Shown: positions 1-7,981 of the stretch, one piece after another | Layout of the letters: the number at the start of each line of letters is the position of its first letter | Numbering within the stretch: the stretch's first letter is position 1 | Assembly: GCA_905201505.1 (NCBI GenBank) | Contig: CAJKOJ010000052.1 | Coordinates: forward strand, 1-13,607 | Source of the DNA: an uncultured Eubacteriales bacterium | GTDB lineage: Bacteria; Bacillota; Clostridia; Lachnospirales; CAG-274 | Direction of reading: 5' to 3' | DNA length: 13,607 bases | Translations under genes and position numbers: made by a program | Notes under the pieces: generated by a model | What the model was told of the DNA's origin: nothing | Databases searched by the model: none | Seen by the model: the letters and a program-made list of their open reading frames with translations, nothing else

Positions 1-298
1 CACTTTCAATCCAAGCCTTTGCACGTCCCACAACAACAACACCTCTTTCGTATGTTGCTGTATCAGTTGCAGTGATGTCAGTATTGCCGTCATAATTTAA
101 AACATCGCCGTCAAGCAGTCCATACATAGGTAATATAGCATACCCCGTACCTGACTGAGAGCTAAAAGCATTTCTGATTTCACTGCTTCTTTTTAATGCC
201 ATACTCTTTACAAGTTCATTTTTCTTTAACTGTGGTATTCTCTCCACGTATGTACCAAATACCTGTGGATTAAATGTTTTACTTTCAAATTTTGCCAT
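1..298 (-). CDS. phage major capsid protein, N-terminal 99 residues (partial)
   Basis: This is the N-terminal part of a phage coat protein that forms the icosahedral head shell; the rest lies beyond the left edge. It begins MAKFESKTFNPQVFGTY and is followed by a PQLKKNELVKS segment and a TATYERGVVVVGRAKAW segment, a pattern I associate with capsid proteins of PBSX/SPP1-like Firmicutes phages. The ATG at 298 has a strong AAGGAGGA ribosome binding site at about 305-312. The scaffold gene lies directly upstream on the same strand with a 51-nt gap, the usual scaffold-then-capsid order, and this position supports the call. The fold is inferred from family resemblance and position, because only about a third of the protein is visible. 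Confidence 0.8.
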   Translation of the reverse strand, partial: MAKFESKTFNPQVFGTYVERIPQLKKNELVKSMALKRSSEIRNAFSSQSGTGYAILPMYGLLDGDVLNYDGNTDITATDTATYERGVVVVGRAKAWIES

Positions 299-316
299 TT
301 TTATTCCTCCTTAAAT

Positions 317-333
317 AGCGGTTTTTTACCGCT
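317..333 (-). promoter_or_regulatory. small hairpin between scaffold and capsid genes
   Basis: AGCGGT (317-322) and ACCGCT (328-333) form a perfect 6-bp stem with a 5-nt loop. On the transcribed minus strand it is followed at once by the capsid ribosome binding site and has no U-run, so it is not an obvious terminator in that direction. It may be an mRNA processing or stabilising hairpin that helps set the high capsid:scaffold ratio. Function is inferred; the inverted repeat itself is directly visible. Confidence 0.35.
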
Positions 334-349
334 GCTTTTTGTTTTTTTA

Positions 350-847
350 TTAAAAATTTACATCTGGATTTTTCTCAAGATAAGCACACATTTCAGTGTA
401 ACTCATTTTAGATATATCAGCAGCTTCAGGTTCCTGTCCGCTGCTTCCTACACTTACACCCTTAAACGCTTCTGAATTAAAAAGATACTTTGTATCCTCC
501 CCTTCAGCCAGTCCTTTAATCTGTTCATCAATTCCCTTAACTTTGCCGCTTTCATCAACACTTATTTTATCAATGTCAATTAAAGCCTTTACTGCCTTTT
601 CAGTTTTTGCTCCTGCCTTAGCAATTGCAATATTTACGGCATTGTCAATTTTAAGTGCCTTTATATCTGCACAGTATTTTTCCGCTTCAGCTTTGCTTTT
701 GGAATTTATAGACGAAATTTTGTCGTTCAGAGCACTTGTATCAGAGTTGTATTTCTCAATTGTTACATACCCCTTTTTTACCATAGCTATGACCTCCGCA
801 GCCATTTCTTCGCTTAATCCTTTTGCAGTTAAGTCCTCCTTTTTCAT
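350..847 (-). CDS. phage capsid scaffolding protein (GP20 minor structural family)
   Basis: This 165-aa protein resembles the phage minor structural protein GP20 scaffold family, whose members guide coat-protein assembly and are lost or cleaved during head maturation. It has a charged, helix-prone N-terminal half (about residues 20-75, probable coiled coil). The family-like core NAVNIAIAKAGAKTEKAVKA is followed by DIDKISVDESGKVKG and a KYLF segment, and the tail ends in LEKNPDVNF. I chose the ATG at 847 because GGGAGG lies 5-9 nt upstream of it. An in-frame ATG at 865 would place that Shine-Dalgarno inside the gene and has no site of its own. The reading frame is intact. In related phages the gene before it is a portal or MuF-like head protein; here it is a host-type UppS gene with a terminator. 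Confidence 0.8.
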   Translation of the reverse strand: MKKEDLTAKGLSEEMAAEVIAMVKKGYVTIEKYNSDTSALNDKISSINSKSKAEAEKYCADIKALKIDNAVNIAIAKAGAKTEKAVKALIDIDKISVDESGKVKGIDEQIKGLAEGEDTKYLFNSEAFKGVSVGSSGQEPEAADISKMSYTEMCAYLEKNPDVNF

Positions 848-869
848 TTTCTTCCCTCCCCTCATACTT

Positions 870-899
870 TATTTATGACTGTACTTTTTAACCTGACAA
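870..899 (-). promoter_or_regulatory. weak candidate promoter for the scaffold-capsid genes
   Basis: On the minus strand TTGTCA (894-899) and TAAATA (870-875) are 18 nt apart, upstream of the scaffold ribosome binding site. The -35 matches consensus well and the -10 poorly. It matters only because the scaffold and capsid genes are cut off from the portal operon and would need their own promoter to be expressed. In AT-rich DNA such a match can arise by chance. Confidence 0.2.
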
Positions 900-991
900 T
901 AGTCTGATTAAAATATACATTTCACACTCCACATAACTTAATACCATTTCACACAGCCTGCCAATCATATATAACCCTTCCTTACTAAACC

Positions 992-1026
992 AAAAAAGCA
1001 CCTAACATTTGTTAAGTGCTTTTTTA
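992..1026 (-). terminator. Rho-independent terminator after the UppS-family gene
   Basis: AAAAAAGCAC and GTGCTTTTTT flank a short imperfect inner stem (CTAAC/GTTAAG). The U-run on the minus strand places this as the terminator of the UppS-family gene ending at 1125. The symmetrical A/T runs would let it work both ways. It insulates the host block from the phage scaffold gene. Confidence 0.8.
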
Positions 1027-1124
1027 CTCTATCATTATATCACATTATGCCGTTACTTTGTGTTACCACTTCTTAAAACACCCATTAAATTTGCCTACCC
1101 CTTGTTCTGCACACCTTTTCGCAC

Positions 1125-1742
1125 TCAGCCGCCCAAAGTCACATCCTGCCTCTGATACCACTCAATAGCTTCTTCAATATGTTCTTTTTTGAAATCAGGC
1201 CACATATCATCAACAACGTAAAAATCTGCATATACAGACTGCACAGGCAAAAATCCGGATAATCTTCTCATACCGCCCCACCTTATAATAAGGTCAATTC
1301 TTGATATATCGTCAGTATTATAGTAAGTAACACTTTTATTGGCTTTCAAGTCCCATTCCCAGCTGTAATTAATAAGAAAATTAACTTTTATTCCGCCCCC
1401 TCCAAAACGCTTTCTTGTAGTAAGGTCGCTTAATTCAATAGGGAACATATCTGATTCTGTGTTTCCTGCCGCAAGAATTTCACAGTCCTCGTTTTTAAGC
1501 ATATTTACCATTTCCACACAGCATTTAGTAAAAGCAATTCTCTGTTCAGTAGGTCTTTTTGTATTATCAGCCGTAAAGCCGTATATACTAAGTTCCTGAA
1601 CACCCATTTCCTTACACAGCCTGAAAGCCTCAAGCCCCGGCAGCAAACCGTTTTCATATCCTTTTTCTTTACTCATAGACTGATTTTTAGCCCATCTTCT
1701 GTTGCCGTCAGGTATAATTCCAATATGTTTTGGCACTCTCAT
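1125..1742 (-). CDS. divergent short cis-prenyltransferase (undecaprenyl diphosphate synthase family)
   Basis: Family members condense isopentenyl diphosphate onto an allylic diphosphate to make Z-polyprenyl carriers such as undecaprenyl diphosphate for wall synthesis. This 205-aa protein has the N-terminal motif IPDGNRRWA (catalytic Asp12), a FTADNTKRP segment and the C-terminal IIRWGGMRRLSGF...YADFYVVDDMWPDF signature. Its length is below the usual 240-250 aa. Compared with my recollection of E. coli UppS, several residues differ: His43 is Tyr29, Arg39 is Lys25, Trp75 is Thr, Glu81 is Gln, Glu198 is Met and Glu213 is Asp. Asp26, Arg30, Asn74, Arg77, Arg194, Arg200 and Ser202 are kept. The middle, including a NYSWEWDL stretch in place of NYGGR, is shortened. 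It is probably a paralogue with altered substrate or chain length, not the housekeeping UppS. The ATG at 1742 has GAGGTGAT upstream. It is transcribed divergently from the DUF1292 gene. Confidence 0.85.
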   Translation of the reverse strand: MRVPKHIGIIPDGNRRWAKNQSMSKEKGYENGLLPGLEAFRLCKEMGVQELSIYGFTADNTKRPTEQRIAFTKCCVEMVNMLKNEDCEILAAGNTESDMFPIELSDLTTRKRFGGGGIKVNFLINYSWEWDLKANKSVTYYNTDDISRIDLIIRWGGMRRLSGFLPVQSVYADFYVVDDMWPDFKKEHIEEAIEWYQRQDVTLGG

Positions 1743-1789
1743 TTTATCACCTCAAAATAATTGTAGCCAATTTACACTCAGATATACTA

Positions 1790-1818
1790 TTGTACAAAAA
1801 TAAAATTTATGATACTAT
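1790..1818 (+). promoter_or_regulatory. candidate promoter of the DUF1292-lipid kinase operon
   Basis: TTGTAC (1790-1795) and TACTAT (1813-1818) have the ideal 17-nt spacing and precede a GAGGTG ribosome binding site at 1825-1830. TTGTACAA at 1790-1797 is itself palindromic and lies in the only spacer between the two divergent genes, so it could serve both directions. Each hexamer is a partial consensus match. Confidence 0.4.
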
Positions 1819-1836
1819 TAGATTGAGGTGAAAATA

Positions 1837-2124
1837 ATGGAAAAAACAGCTGAAATAAAAATAAGCGAATACGACGCCAACGGCAAAAAAATAGACTACG
1901 ATGTAATAATGATATATGACAGTGACGTAACAGACAAACGATACGTATTTTATACAGACGGAAAGAAAAACAAATCAGGCAGAGTAGGTGTAAAAGTAGG
2001 CTTTGTAGAAGACATCAACGGCAGTGTTGCCATTACATCAATTACAAATCCAATTGAGCAGGAAATGCTTGCACAGGTTTATGCAGAACACATCAGAGAC
2101 AACAAAGTACGAACAGTAGAATAG
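1837..2124 (+). CDS. DUF1292-like small acidic protein
   Basis: This 95-aa soluble protein resembles the DUF1292 (YrzB-type) family, a conserved Firmicutes group of unknown function. Visible features are an N-terminal beta-rich part with YDANGKKIDYDVIMIYDS, then the family-like KRYVFYTDGKKN, a central VGFVEDINGSVAITSITNP and a C-terminal helix containing EQEMLAQVYAEH. There is no signal peptide or membrane segment. I chose the ATG at 1837 because GAGGTG (1825-1830) sits 6 nt upstream; an in-frame GTG at 1828 overlaps that site. The lipid kinase gene follows after 11 nt, so the two are probably co-transcribed. No function is proposed. Confidence 0.75.
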   Translation: MEKTAEIKISEYDANGKKIDYDVIMIYDSDVTDKRYVFYTDGKKNKSGRVGVKVGFVEDINGSVAITSITNPIEQEMLAQVYAEHIRDNKVRTVE

Positions 2125-2135
2125 CAGGTGATAAA

Positions 2136-3035
2136 ATGAAAAAACTACTTTTGCTGGCAAATTTTTATTCAGGCAAAGGAATAGTTAAGTTAAATATTGC
2201 TGATATTATTGACTATTACAACAGCAAAGGCTTTGAAGTTACGGTTTATTCCTCACAATATTCAGGTCATATTAAAGACATAGTCGAAAAGACAGGCAGT
2301 GCATACGACAATATTGTATGCTGCGGCGGTGACGGCACACTTAATGAAACTATAACCGGCATAATGACCCTTGACAAAAGACCTCTTTTAGGATATATTC
2401 CATGCGGTTCAACCAATGACTTTGCAAACAGCATAGGAATACCTTCCGTAGTGGAAGAGAGCTACAAAACTGCAATTGACGGTCAATGTTTTACAATTGA
2501 CGTTGGCAAAATAAATGACAGATTTTTTTCTTATGTAGCAGGCTTCGGACTTTTCACTAATATATCCTACGAAACCCCTCAGACAATAAAAAACATTTTG
2601 GGTTATCAGGCATATATACTGACAGGACTTAAAGAAATCACAAACATAAGAACATACCCCATAAAAGTAACTTATGATAAGGGTGTTGTTGAAGATGATG
2701 TTATGCTTGCCCTTGTCTCAAATTCCAACAGTATCGCAGGTATGAAACGGCTGTTTGAAAACTATGCAAATTTAAATGACGGACTTTTTGAAGTCCTCCT
2801 TGTTAAAAAGCCGAAAAACACAAGCCTCTTAAAAAATATAGTAAGCTGTCTTGTAGAAAAAAACTTTGATGACAACGATATGTTCTATAGCTTCAAAACA
2901 AATAAACTTGTTATCACAAGCCAAAATTATATAAAGTGGACAGTCGACGGTGAATACAGCGGAGATTATAACAAAGCCGTAATAGAAGTTGTCCCAAGTG
3001 CCGTTGACATACTTATAAACAACGAAGCACAGTAA
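2136..3035 (+). CDS. diacylglycerol kinase / YegS-family lipid kinase
   Basis: Enzymes of this family phosphorylate lipid alcohols, such as diacylglycerol, at the membrane face and return them to phospholipid synthesis. The 299-aa length is typical. The N-terminal nucleotide-binding loop reads NFYSGKG at residues 9-15, where NPxSGxG is usual. The core GGDGTLNE motif is at 64-71, followed by PCGSTNDFAN at 89-98. Near the C-terminus, WTVDGEYSG carries the conserved DGE. A SATURATION of these motifs makes the family secure; the lipid substrate cannot be read from sequence. The ATG follows the DUF1292 stop by 11 nt with AGGTGAT as ribosome binding site, and a strong terminator follows the stop. 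The nearby divergent prenyltransferase makes a prenol or other lipid-carrier substrate conceivable, but that is inference. Confidence 0.9.
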   Translation: MKKLLLLANFYSGKGIVKLNIADIIDYYNSKGFEVTVYSSQYSGHIKDIVEKTGSAYDNIVCCGGDGTLNETITGIMTLDKRPLLGYIPCGSTNDFANSIGIPSVVEESYKTAIDGQCFTIDVGKINDRFFSYVAGFGLFTNISYETPQTIKNILGYQAYILTGLKEITNIRTYPIKVTYDKGVVEDDVMLALVSNSNSIAGMKRLFENYANLNDGLFEVLLVKKPKNTSLLKNIVSCLVEKNFDDNDMFYSFKTNKLVITSQNYIKWTVDGEYSGDYNKAVIEVVPSAVDILINNEAQ

Positions 3036-3076
3036 AAAAATATTGTTTTAATTATAAACTTTTTGATTTAAAAAAG

Positions 3077-3130
3077 ACGGGGCTGACGCAAATTAACTTT
3101 TAGGTTAGTTTTGCTGACAGCTCCGTTTTG
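3077..3130. terminator. bidirectional terminator between convergent genes
   Basis: ACGGGGCTG at 3077-3085 pairs with CAGCTCCGT ending at 3126 (one G-T-type mismatch position), extended inward by GCAAA/TTTGC and TTAAC/GTTAG. The plus strand continues TTTTG and then a T-rich tract. The minus strand continues with CTTTTTTAAA. It can therefore end both the lipid kinase operon (plus) and the addA-radical SAM operon (minus). No gene is seen in the remaining 3131-3281. Confidence 0.85.
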
Positions 3131-3281
3131 TACTTTTTACTATTAAAAATCAGATTATACCCCTGCACTTTCAAAGTATTCCCCGCAAAATTTTCAAATT
3201 AAAATTTTACAGCCGCACCTTACATATATTTAATATAAATAAGCTTCACCCACAGTTTATAAGCAGGTCATTACCGCTTAT

Positions 3282-4211
3282 TCATACCTTTATACTGCAT
3301 TTAATCCCCTGATAACTGTTTCTTTTTATAAATTCTTTTGCCACTGAATTTAGTACCTTTCTCTTGTCAAGGCTCCACCATGGTTCAAAGAGCTCTGCTT
3401 TATTAGCGTCTCCCGTTATCCTGTGTATTACAATATCCTCAGGTATTCTTTCTATTATATCCGCAACAGTTTTTACATACTCTTCAAGTGTAAAATATTT
3501 AAATGGCTTTTCTTTGTAATAGTCATAAAGAGCTGTGCCTTTTATTATGTGCAGAAGCTGCAGCTTAAGCCCCTTTGTGCCGCAGTCTGCTGCATATTTC
3601 ACACTGTTAAGCATATCGTTGAAATCCTCACCCGGAAGCCCCAAAATAATGTGGGTGACAGTATCTATTTTATGTCTGTTAAGCATATTGACAGCTTCTT
3701 TATAAACATCATTTTCATAACATCTGTTTATGAGTTTTACGCTTTCTTCTTTGCTTGTCTGCAGCCCAAGCTCTACACACACATATACTTTTTGTGCAAG
3801 TTCATCAAGCAAGCTCACAATTTCCTCATTCAGACAGTCAGGTCTTGTAGCTATGGAAAGAGCAGCTGCATTCTCCATACTTATTGCCTCATAATATAAC
3901 TTTCTCAGCCTTTCAATAGGTGCATAAGTATTAGTATATGCCTGAAAATACATCATATATTTCCCCTTCGGCCACTTTGCAGACATTTTTTCTCTCATCT
4001 GCCAATACTGCTCGCTTACAGACAGACTTCTGCTGCCTGCAAAGTCGCCTGAGCCTTTCCCGCTGCAAAATATACAGCCTCTTTCAGACAGAGTACCGTC
4101 TCTGTTCGGACAAGTAAATCCTCCGTCAATAGCCAGCTTAATTAGCTTTTCACCAAAAATCTCCTTATAATAATCATTAGCCGAATAAAAAGGATGCCTA
4201 GAATTTAACAT
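3282..4211 (-). CDS. TIGR01212-family radical SAM protein (YhcC-like)
   Basis: This 309-aa protein belongs to the radical SAM superfamily, which uses a [4Fe-4S] cluster to cleave S-adenosylmethionine. Cluster ligands are Cys34, Cys46 and Cys49 in TCPNRDGTLSERGCIFCS; the long spacing between the first two Cys and the CPNRDGT wording are hallmarks of the TIGR01212/YhcC family. Other family-like segments are YFQAYTNTYAP, ALSIATRPDCL, VELGLQT and HIILGLPGED, all in the barrel. The biochemical reaction of the family is not settled to my knowledge. The ATG at 4211 lies inside the end of addA (14-nt overlap), with AAAGGTGA as ribosome binding site, so translation is probably coupled. The gene ends about 150 nt before a two-way terminator. 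Confidence 0.9.
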   Translation of the reverse strand: MLNSRHPFYSANDYYKEIFGEKLIKLAIDGGFTCPNRDGTLSERGCIFCSGKGSGDFAGSRSLSVSEQYWQMREKMSAKWPKGKYMMYFQAYTNTYAPIERLRKLYYEAISMENAAALSIATRPDCLNEEIVSLLDELAQKVYVCVELGLQTSKEESVKLINRCYENDVYKEAVNMLNRHKIDTVTHIILGLPGEDFNDMLNSVKYAADCGTKGLKLQLLHIIKGTALYDYYKEKPFKYFTLEEYVKTVADIIERIPEDIVIHRITGDANKAELFEPWWSLDKRKVLNSVAKEFIKRNSYQGIKCSIKV

Positions 4212-7200
4212 TTATGCTTTCACCTTTATCTATAGAATAAATTATGCACTCTTCCACTTTTTTTCCCGTATTTTTTTCCAAAGCCTCACTGTACAGCTCA
4301 AGCTGTATTCTGTACTTGTCCGCAAGCTCAGCCGCACTCTTATTTACTCTGTCTGTTTTGTAGTCCACAACAATAAGCTTATCTCCCTCTTTAAAAAACA
4401 AATCTATTATTCCGTGTACCACAAGGTCACTGTCAGCATTTTCATATTCCTTTAATCTTGATGCCTTCATTGACATAACAAAAGGAGTTTCTCTGAATAC
4501 TTTGTCAGCATTTTTTATTCTTTCAAATAAATCTGAAGAAATAAATTCAGCAATCTTTTTTCTGCTCACAGCCTTTCCCTCTTCAACTGTAATAATTCCT
4601 CTGTCAATGAGGCTTTCAATCAGAACATCAGCGTCCTTTTCATCTTTCATATTTTCAAAGTCCATATACTCCATAATTGTGTGATATATTGTACCAAGCT
4701 GTGCAGAACTTATTTTTCTGTTTTTTTCCATAAACTTCGGCACACCGGTTATTTTATACTCACTGTATATATTTTCTGCTTCACCATTATCACTATTCAT
4801 TTTCCTCTTTATCTCTGTTATGGATATTTTGGACGGCATCAGTGTCTCTTCTTTATATGGATACTTATAATTAAGGCTCTCTTTTATCATTTCAGCATAC
4901 TTTCCATCTGCTTCTGCACTGTCTACCTTATTTAATCTGCTTATGGCATTTACAGCCTGTTCAGCTTTAAGCTCCTCCAGACTGTCCACATTTTCAAGGC
5001 ATACCCATTTTTGCTTTATTGCTCCTTCAGTGTCAAGGGAGCTTCTTTTCAATGCCGCCAATATCCAGAACAAGGGCGAATCAGCCATATTTCTGCAGGC
5101 ATAAGGAAGAATTGTATTTCTGTCCTCAGCCAGTTCATTTAACATAGCCTCTTTTCCTGTTTTTGACCCTCTGCTGTTCGCAGTACCTGTCATTATTAGT
5201 TTTTCCTTTGCTCTTGTCAGAGCAACGTACAAAAGTCTTAATGCCTCTGACTTTTCTTCCTCTTCATATTTTTCTGTAATAATGCTGTATGGCTTTGTTT
5301 TATATTTAATTCTGTTTTCAGTATCAATATATTTCAAGCCTATCCCAAGTTCTCTGTCAAATATATAGTCATTCGACTTAAATTTTCTGCTCAGCTGATT
5401 TTGCAGCTGAACAGCAAACACAACAGGGAATTCAAGCCCCTTGCTTTTATGCACAGTCATTATCCTTACAGCGTCCTCATTTTCACATAAAGACGCAGCA
5501 GAACCGGTTTTGTTGTTTTCGTCTATGTCATCGCTTAAATCAGCTTCTATATATTCCACAAAGCTGTGCAGGTCTACAGTTCCCTTTGCAGCAAATTCAA
5601 CAGCCTTTTCCTTAAAAAGTCTGAGATTTGCCTGTCTGAAACTGCCGTTTTCCATAACACCCACACAGTTAAAATAATTGCTTCTCTCATATATTTCAGA
5701 AATTAAATCAGGCAATGAATTATTAATTGCAAAATCTCTGTAATATTCCAAATCACTTATAAACTTCTTTATTGTAAAGGCAGATACATCATCTTTCTCC
5801 GCCCACATATTTATTGCTGTATATATATTTCCGTCAGGTCCATTATTTCTTATTTCCGTAATATCATCAAATGACATACCATATATAGGCGAATGCAGTA
5901 TATTTACTATATCTATATCCTGTATTGGATTGTCAATAAGCCTTAAAAGAGAAATTATATTTTTAACCTCTGTTGCTCTGAATAAAGGATTGGTTTTTTC
6001 AAATATACAGCTTATGCCTATAGAATTAAGCTCGTCACAGAATACTCCGGCATTTGTTCTCCTGTTTACAAGTATAACTATATCTCTTTTTTCCACAGCT
6101 CTGTATCTGTTTTCATCTTTGTCATATATATACAGAGGGTCTATGCAGAGCATTTCATATATTCTCTTTGCCACAAGTTTTGCTTCTGCTCTTTTGGGGT
6201 CAATTTCACTTTCAGCAAGCTTTTCCTTGACATTTGCCGTATCTGCAATAATCAGTTCAGTGCAGTCAGATATATTCATTCCCTCTTCAGGCTCAGGAAA
6301 TTCTGCCTTTGGATTTAAAGCTATGTCTTCAGTATATTTGACATTTCCAAGTCTTTCGTCCATAATTTGCTTAAATATCAGATTGCAGGCGTCAAGCACA
6401 ACCTTTCTTGAACGATAGTTTTCAGATAAAAGTATAAGTTCCTCACTGTCATTTTTTTCTGAATATGCGGCATATTTTTTTATAAAAAGCTCAGGTGTAG
6501 TCTGCCTGAATCTGTATATGGCCTGCTTCACATCGCCAACCATAAATATGTTGTTTTTCCCTTCATAAATACCTGATACAGCAGTCAGTATTTCCTCCTG
6601 CAAATAATTGCTGTCCTGATATTCGTCAATAATTATTTCTTTGAATTTTCTTTGATATTCCCTTGCTGTTTCAGTAGGTATGCCCTCTTCATCTCTCAGT
6701 ATATTAAGGCAGAAGTGTGATATATCATTAAACTCTGCCATTTGCTTTTCAAGTTTAAGCTCTGCATATTTTTTCATAAAAGTTCTTGTTGCTTTAATCA
6801 ATGACCTTATATTGTGCTTGCTTTCTTTAAATAGAATATTTATTAGTTCCTTTGATTCCACTGAATTTTTAAGAGCTGTATTAAGTTCTTCCTTTACAAA
6901 ATTAAGGTATCTTTTAATAACGTCTGTATGCATAAGAGCGTATTCATCTTTAACAGATTTCAGATTTATTGTGTATTTAACCTCAAGTTTTGCAATTTCA
7001 TCAATACCTCCTGTTCTGTAAGCGTCTTCAAAGTTTTCAATTGTCTCATACACCTTTTTTATAACTCCGGGTATTTCATCTGAAGCACAGTATTTAAAAT
7101 AATACATAGCTTCATCGGCATATTTTCTTGCAGCCCTTATATTTTCCTCTATACCAAGAATATACTGCTTGCCCCATATACTGTCATAAAAGTTTTCAGC

Positions 7201-7821
7201 ATTTTCATAATTTCCAAGACATTCATCAAACCACTTTTCAGGATAAGGCAGACTGTCTGCAAATGTATAAAGATTTAAAATCATATCCACAACATCTTTA
7301 TCGTTTGTCTTGCCTATAAACATATTGTAAAAACTATTAAATTTTTCATCACCTTCACTGAGCAGTTCCTCTAAGGCATCATCAACAGCCTGTTTTTTCA
7401 AGGCGGCGGCTTCTGTATCCGTAGGATTTTTATATCCCAAATCAAGCTCCGTTTTATGAAAGTTCTGTCTTACCACACTTGAACAAAAAGCGTCTATTGT
7501 TGAAATATTAGCCCTGCTTATAAGTATAAGCTGTTTTTCAAGATGTCTTTTAAGCTCGTTATCAATATCATCATTGCCTGTAACTTCTTTTAACTTTTCT
7601 TCAATGCTTTTTACAATTCGTCCTTTCATTTCAGCTGCGGCATCTCTTGTAAATGTAACTATCAGAAACGAATCTATGTCCCATCTGTCCTCTATTATTC
7701 TTGACAAAACTCTCTGTGTCAGCACAAAAGTCTTGCCTGAACCTGCCGCCGCACTTACTAAAACATTTTTATTCCTTATATCAATGGCACGCCTTTGCCC
7801 TTCACTTAATTTTAAAGCCAT
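4198..7821 (-). CDS. addA: ATP-dependent helicase/nuclease subunit A
   Basis: AddA is the UvrD-like helicase and nuclease subunit of AddAB, which resects double-strand breaks and loads RecA, and degrades linear foreign DNA. The 1207-aa length is normal. Visible motifs are the Q-motif LSEGQRRAID (5-14), Walker A AAAGSGKT (24-31), Walker B IIIDEYQDSN (about 397), VGDVKQAIYRFR (about 427), MTVHKSKGLEFPVV (about 793) and motif VI LLYVALTRAKEKL (about 867). The C-terminal RecB-type nuclease has a His in QLGTIYHTIMEYM (about 1048), GIIDLF (about 1138), DYKTD (about 1155) and the downstream YRIQLELY. No catalytic residue looks lost. I chose the ATG at 7821, with AGAAAGGA upstream; an in-frame GTG at 7839 would absorb that site. 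The usual partner gene addB is absent from the window: upstream is a divergent promoter region. Confidence 0.95.
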   Translation of the reverse strand: MALKLSEGQRRAIDIRNKNVLVSAAAGSGKTFVLTQRVLSRIIEDRWDIDSFLIVTFTRDAAAEMKGRIVKSIEEKLKEVTGNDDIDNELKRHLEKQLILISRANISTIDAFCSSVVRQNFHKTELDLGYKNPTDTEAAALKKQAVDDALEELLSEGDEKFNSFYNMFIGKTNDKDVVDMILNLYTFADSLPYPEKWFDECLGNYENAENFYDSIWGKQYILGIEENIRAARKYADEAMYYFKYCASDEIPGVIKKVYETIENFEDAYRTGGIDEIAKLEVKYTINLKSVKDEYALMHTDVIKRYLNFVKEELNTALKNSVESKELINILFKESKHNIRSLIKATRTFMKKYAELKLEKQMAEFNDISHFCLNILRDEEGIPTETAREYQRKFKEIIIDEYQDSNYLQEEILTAVSGIYEGKNNIFMVGDVKQAIYRFRQTTPELFIKKYAAYSEKNDSEELILLSENYRSRKVVLDACNLIFKQIMDERLGNVKYTEDIALNPKAEFPEPEEGMNISDCTELIIADTANVKEKLAESEIDPKRAEAKLVAKRIYEMLCIDPLYIYDKDENRYRAVEKRDIVILVNRRTNAGVFCDELNSIGISCIFEKTNPLFRATEVKNIISLLRLIDNPIQDIDIVNILHSPIYGMSFDDITEIRNNGPDGNIYTAINMWAEKDDVSAFTIKKFISDLEYYRDFAINNSLPDLISEIYERSNYFNCVGVMENGSFRQANLRLFKEKAVEFAAKGTVDLHSFVEYIEADLSDDIDENNKTGSAASLCENEDAVRIMTVHKSKGLEFPVVFAVQLQNQLSRKFKSNDYIFDRELGIGLKYIDTENRIKYKTKPYSIITEKYEEEEKSEALRLLYVALTRAKEKLIMTGTANSRGSKTGKEAMLNELAEDRNTILPYACRNMADSPLFWILAALKRSSLDTEGAIKQKWVCLENVDSLEELKAEQAVNAISRLNKVDSAEADGKYAEMIKESLNYKYPYKEETLMPSKISITEIKRKMNSDNGEAENIYSEYKITGVPKFMEKNRKISSAQLGTIYHTIMEYMDFENMKDEKDADVLIESLIDRGIITVEEGKAVSRKKIAEFISSDLFERIKNADKVFRETPFVMSMKASRLKEYENADSDLVVHGIIDLFFKEGDKLIVVDYKTDRVNKSAAELADKYRIQLELYSEALEKNTGKKVEECIIYSIDKGESINVKF

Positions 7822-7846
7822 ATATTGTCCTTTCTCCACATATCAT

Positions 7847-7852
7847 ATTATA
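7847..7852 (-). promoter_or_regulatory. candidate -10 box for addA
   Basis: The minus strand reads TATAAT here, a perfect -10 hexamer 25 nt before the addA start. No good -35 is seen at 16-18 nt upstream, so it is weak or needs an activator. AAGCTGT at 7853-7859 and ACAGCTT at 7882-7888 form a perfect 7-bp inverted repeat just upstream, which may be regulatory. Confidence 0.4.
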
Positions 7853-7939
7853 AAGCTGTCTGTTCACTACACCGGTAAGGAACAGCTTAGATATTTTACA
7901 AACCTCTTAATCAAATTGTAAAATTTTTTAATATTATTG

Positions 7940-7957
7940 TCAACATATTATTGTTGA
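7940..7957. promoter_or_regulatory. candidate operator: perfect inverted repeat on the -35 of the VanW operon
   Basis: TCAACA (7940-7945) and TGTTGA (7952-7957) are perfect inverted half-sites with a 6-bp centre. The right half-site overlaps the -35 box TTGAAA, the position expected for a repressor operator. No regulator is encoded nearby. In AT-rich DNA a 6-bp repeat can be chance, so the location is the main argument. Confidence 0.35.
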
Positions 7958-7981
7958 AAAATAAATTTTGTCTGTTATAAT
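7954..7981 (+). promoter_or_regulatory. promoter of the small peptide-VanW operon
   Basis: TTGAAA (7954-7959) and TATAAT (7976-7981) are separated by 16 nt and lie 42 nt upstream of the first start codon at 8023. This is the best sigma-A-type promoter in the window. Two GGAG-containing sites follow at 7991 and 8011, the second being the ribosome binding site. Confidence 0.7.

Noticed and set aside
848..865. Upstream ATG at 865 as scaffold start
   Set aside because: The GGGAGG ribosome binding site lies between this ATG and the one at 847, so the latter is the better start.
866..991. Attachment-site core shared between the two phage junctions
   Set aside because: Only an 8-bp match (CTGATTAA against TTAATCAG near 10507, inverted) was found by eye, which is expected by chance in AT-rich DNA.
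3259..3281. ATAAGC/GCTTAT inverted repeat as terminator of the radical SAM gene
   Set aside because: The minus strand has no U-run after it; the two-way terminator at 3077-3130 is a better candidate.
5930..6418. Plus-strand frames antisense to addA, here and at 4502, 4681, 5441, 6680, 7128 and 7574
   Set aside because: AddA has strong motif support along its whole length, and none of these frames has a recognisable product or a convincing start.
7822..7839. GTG at 7839 as addA start
   Set aside because: The likely ribosome binding site AGAAAGGA would fall inside the gene, and family members start close to the LSEGQ motif, fitting ATG 7821.
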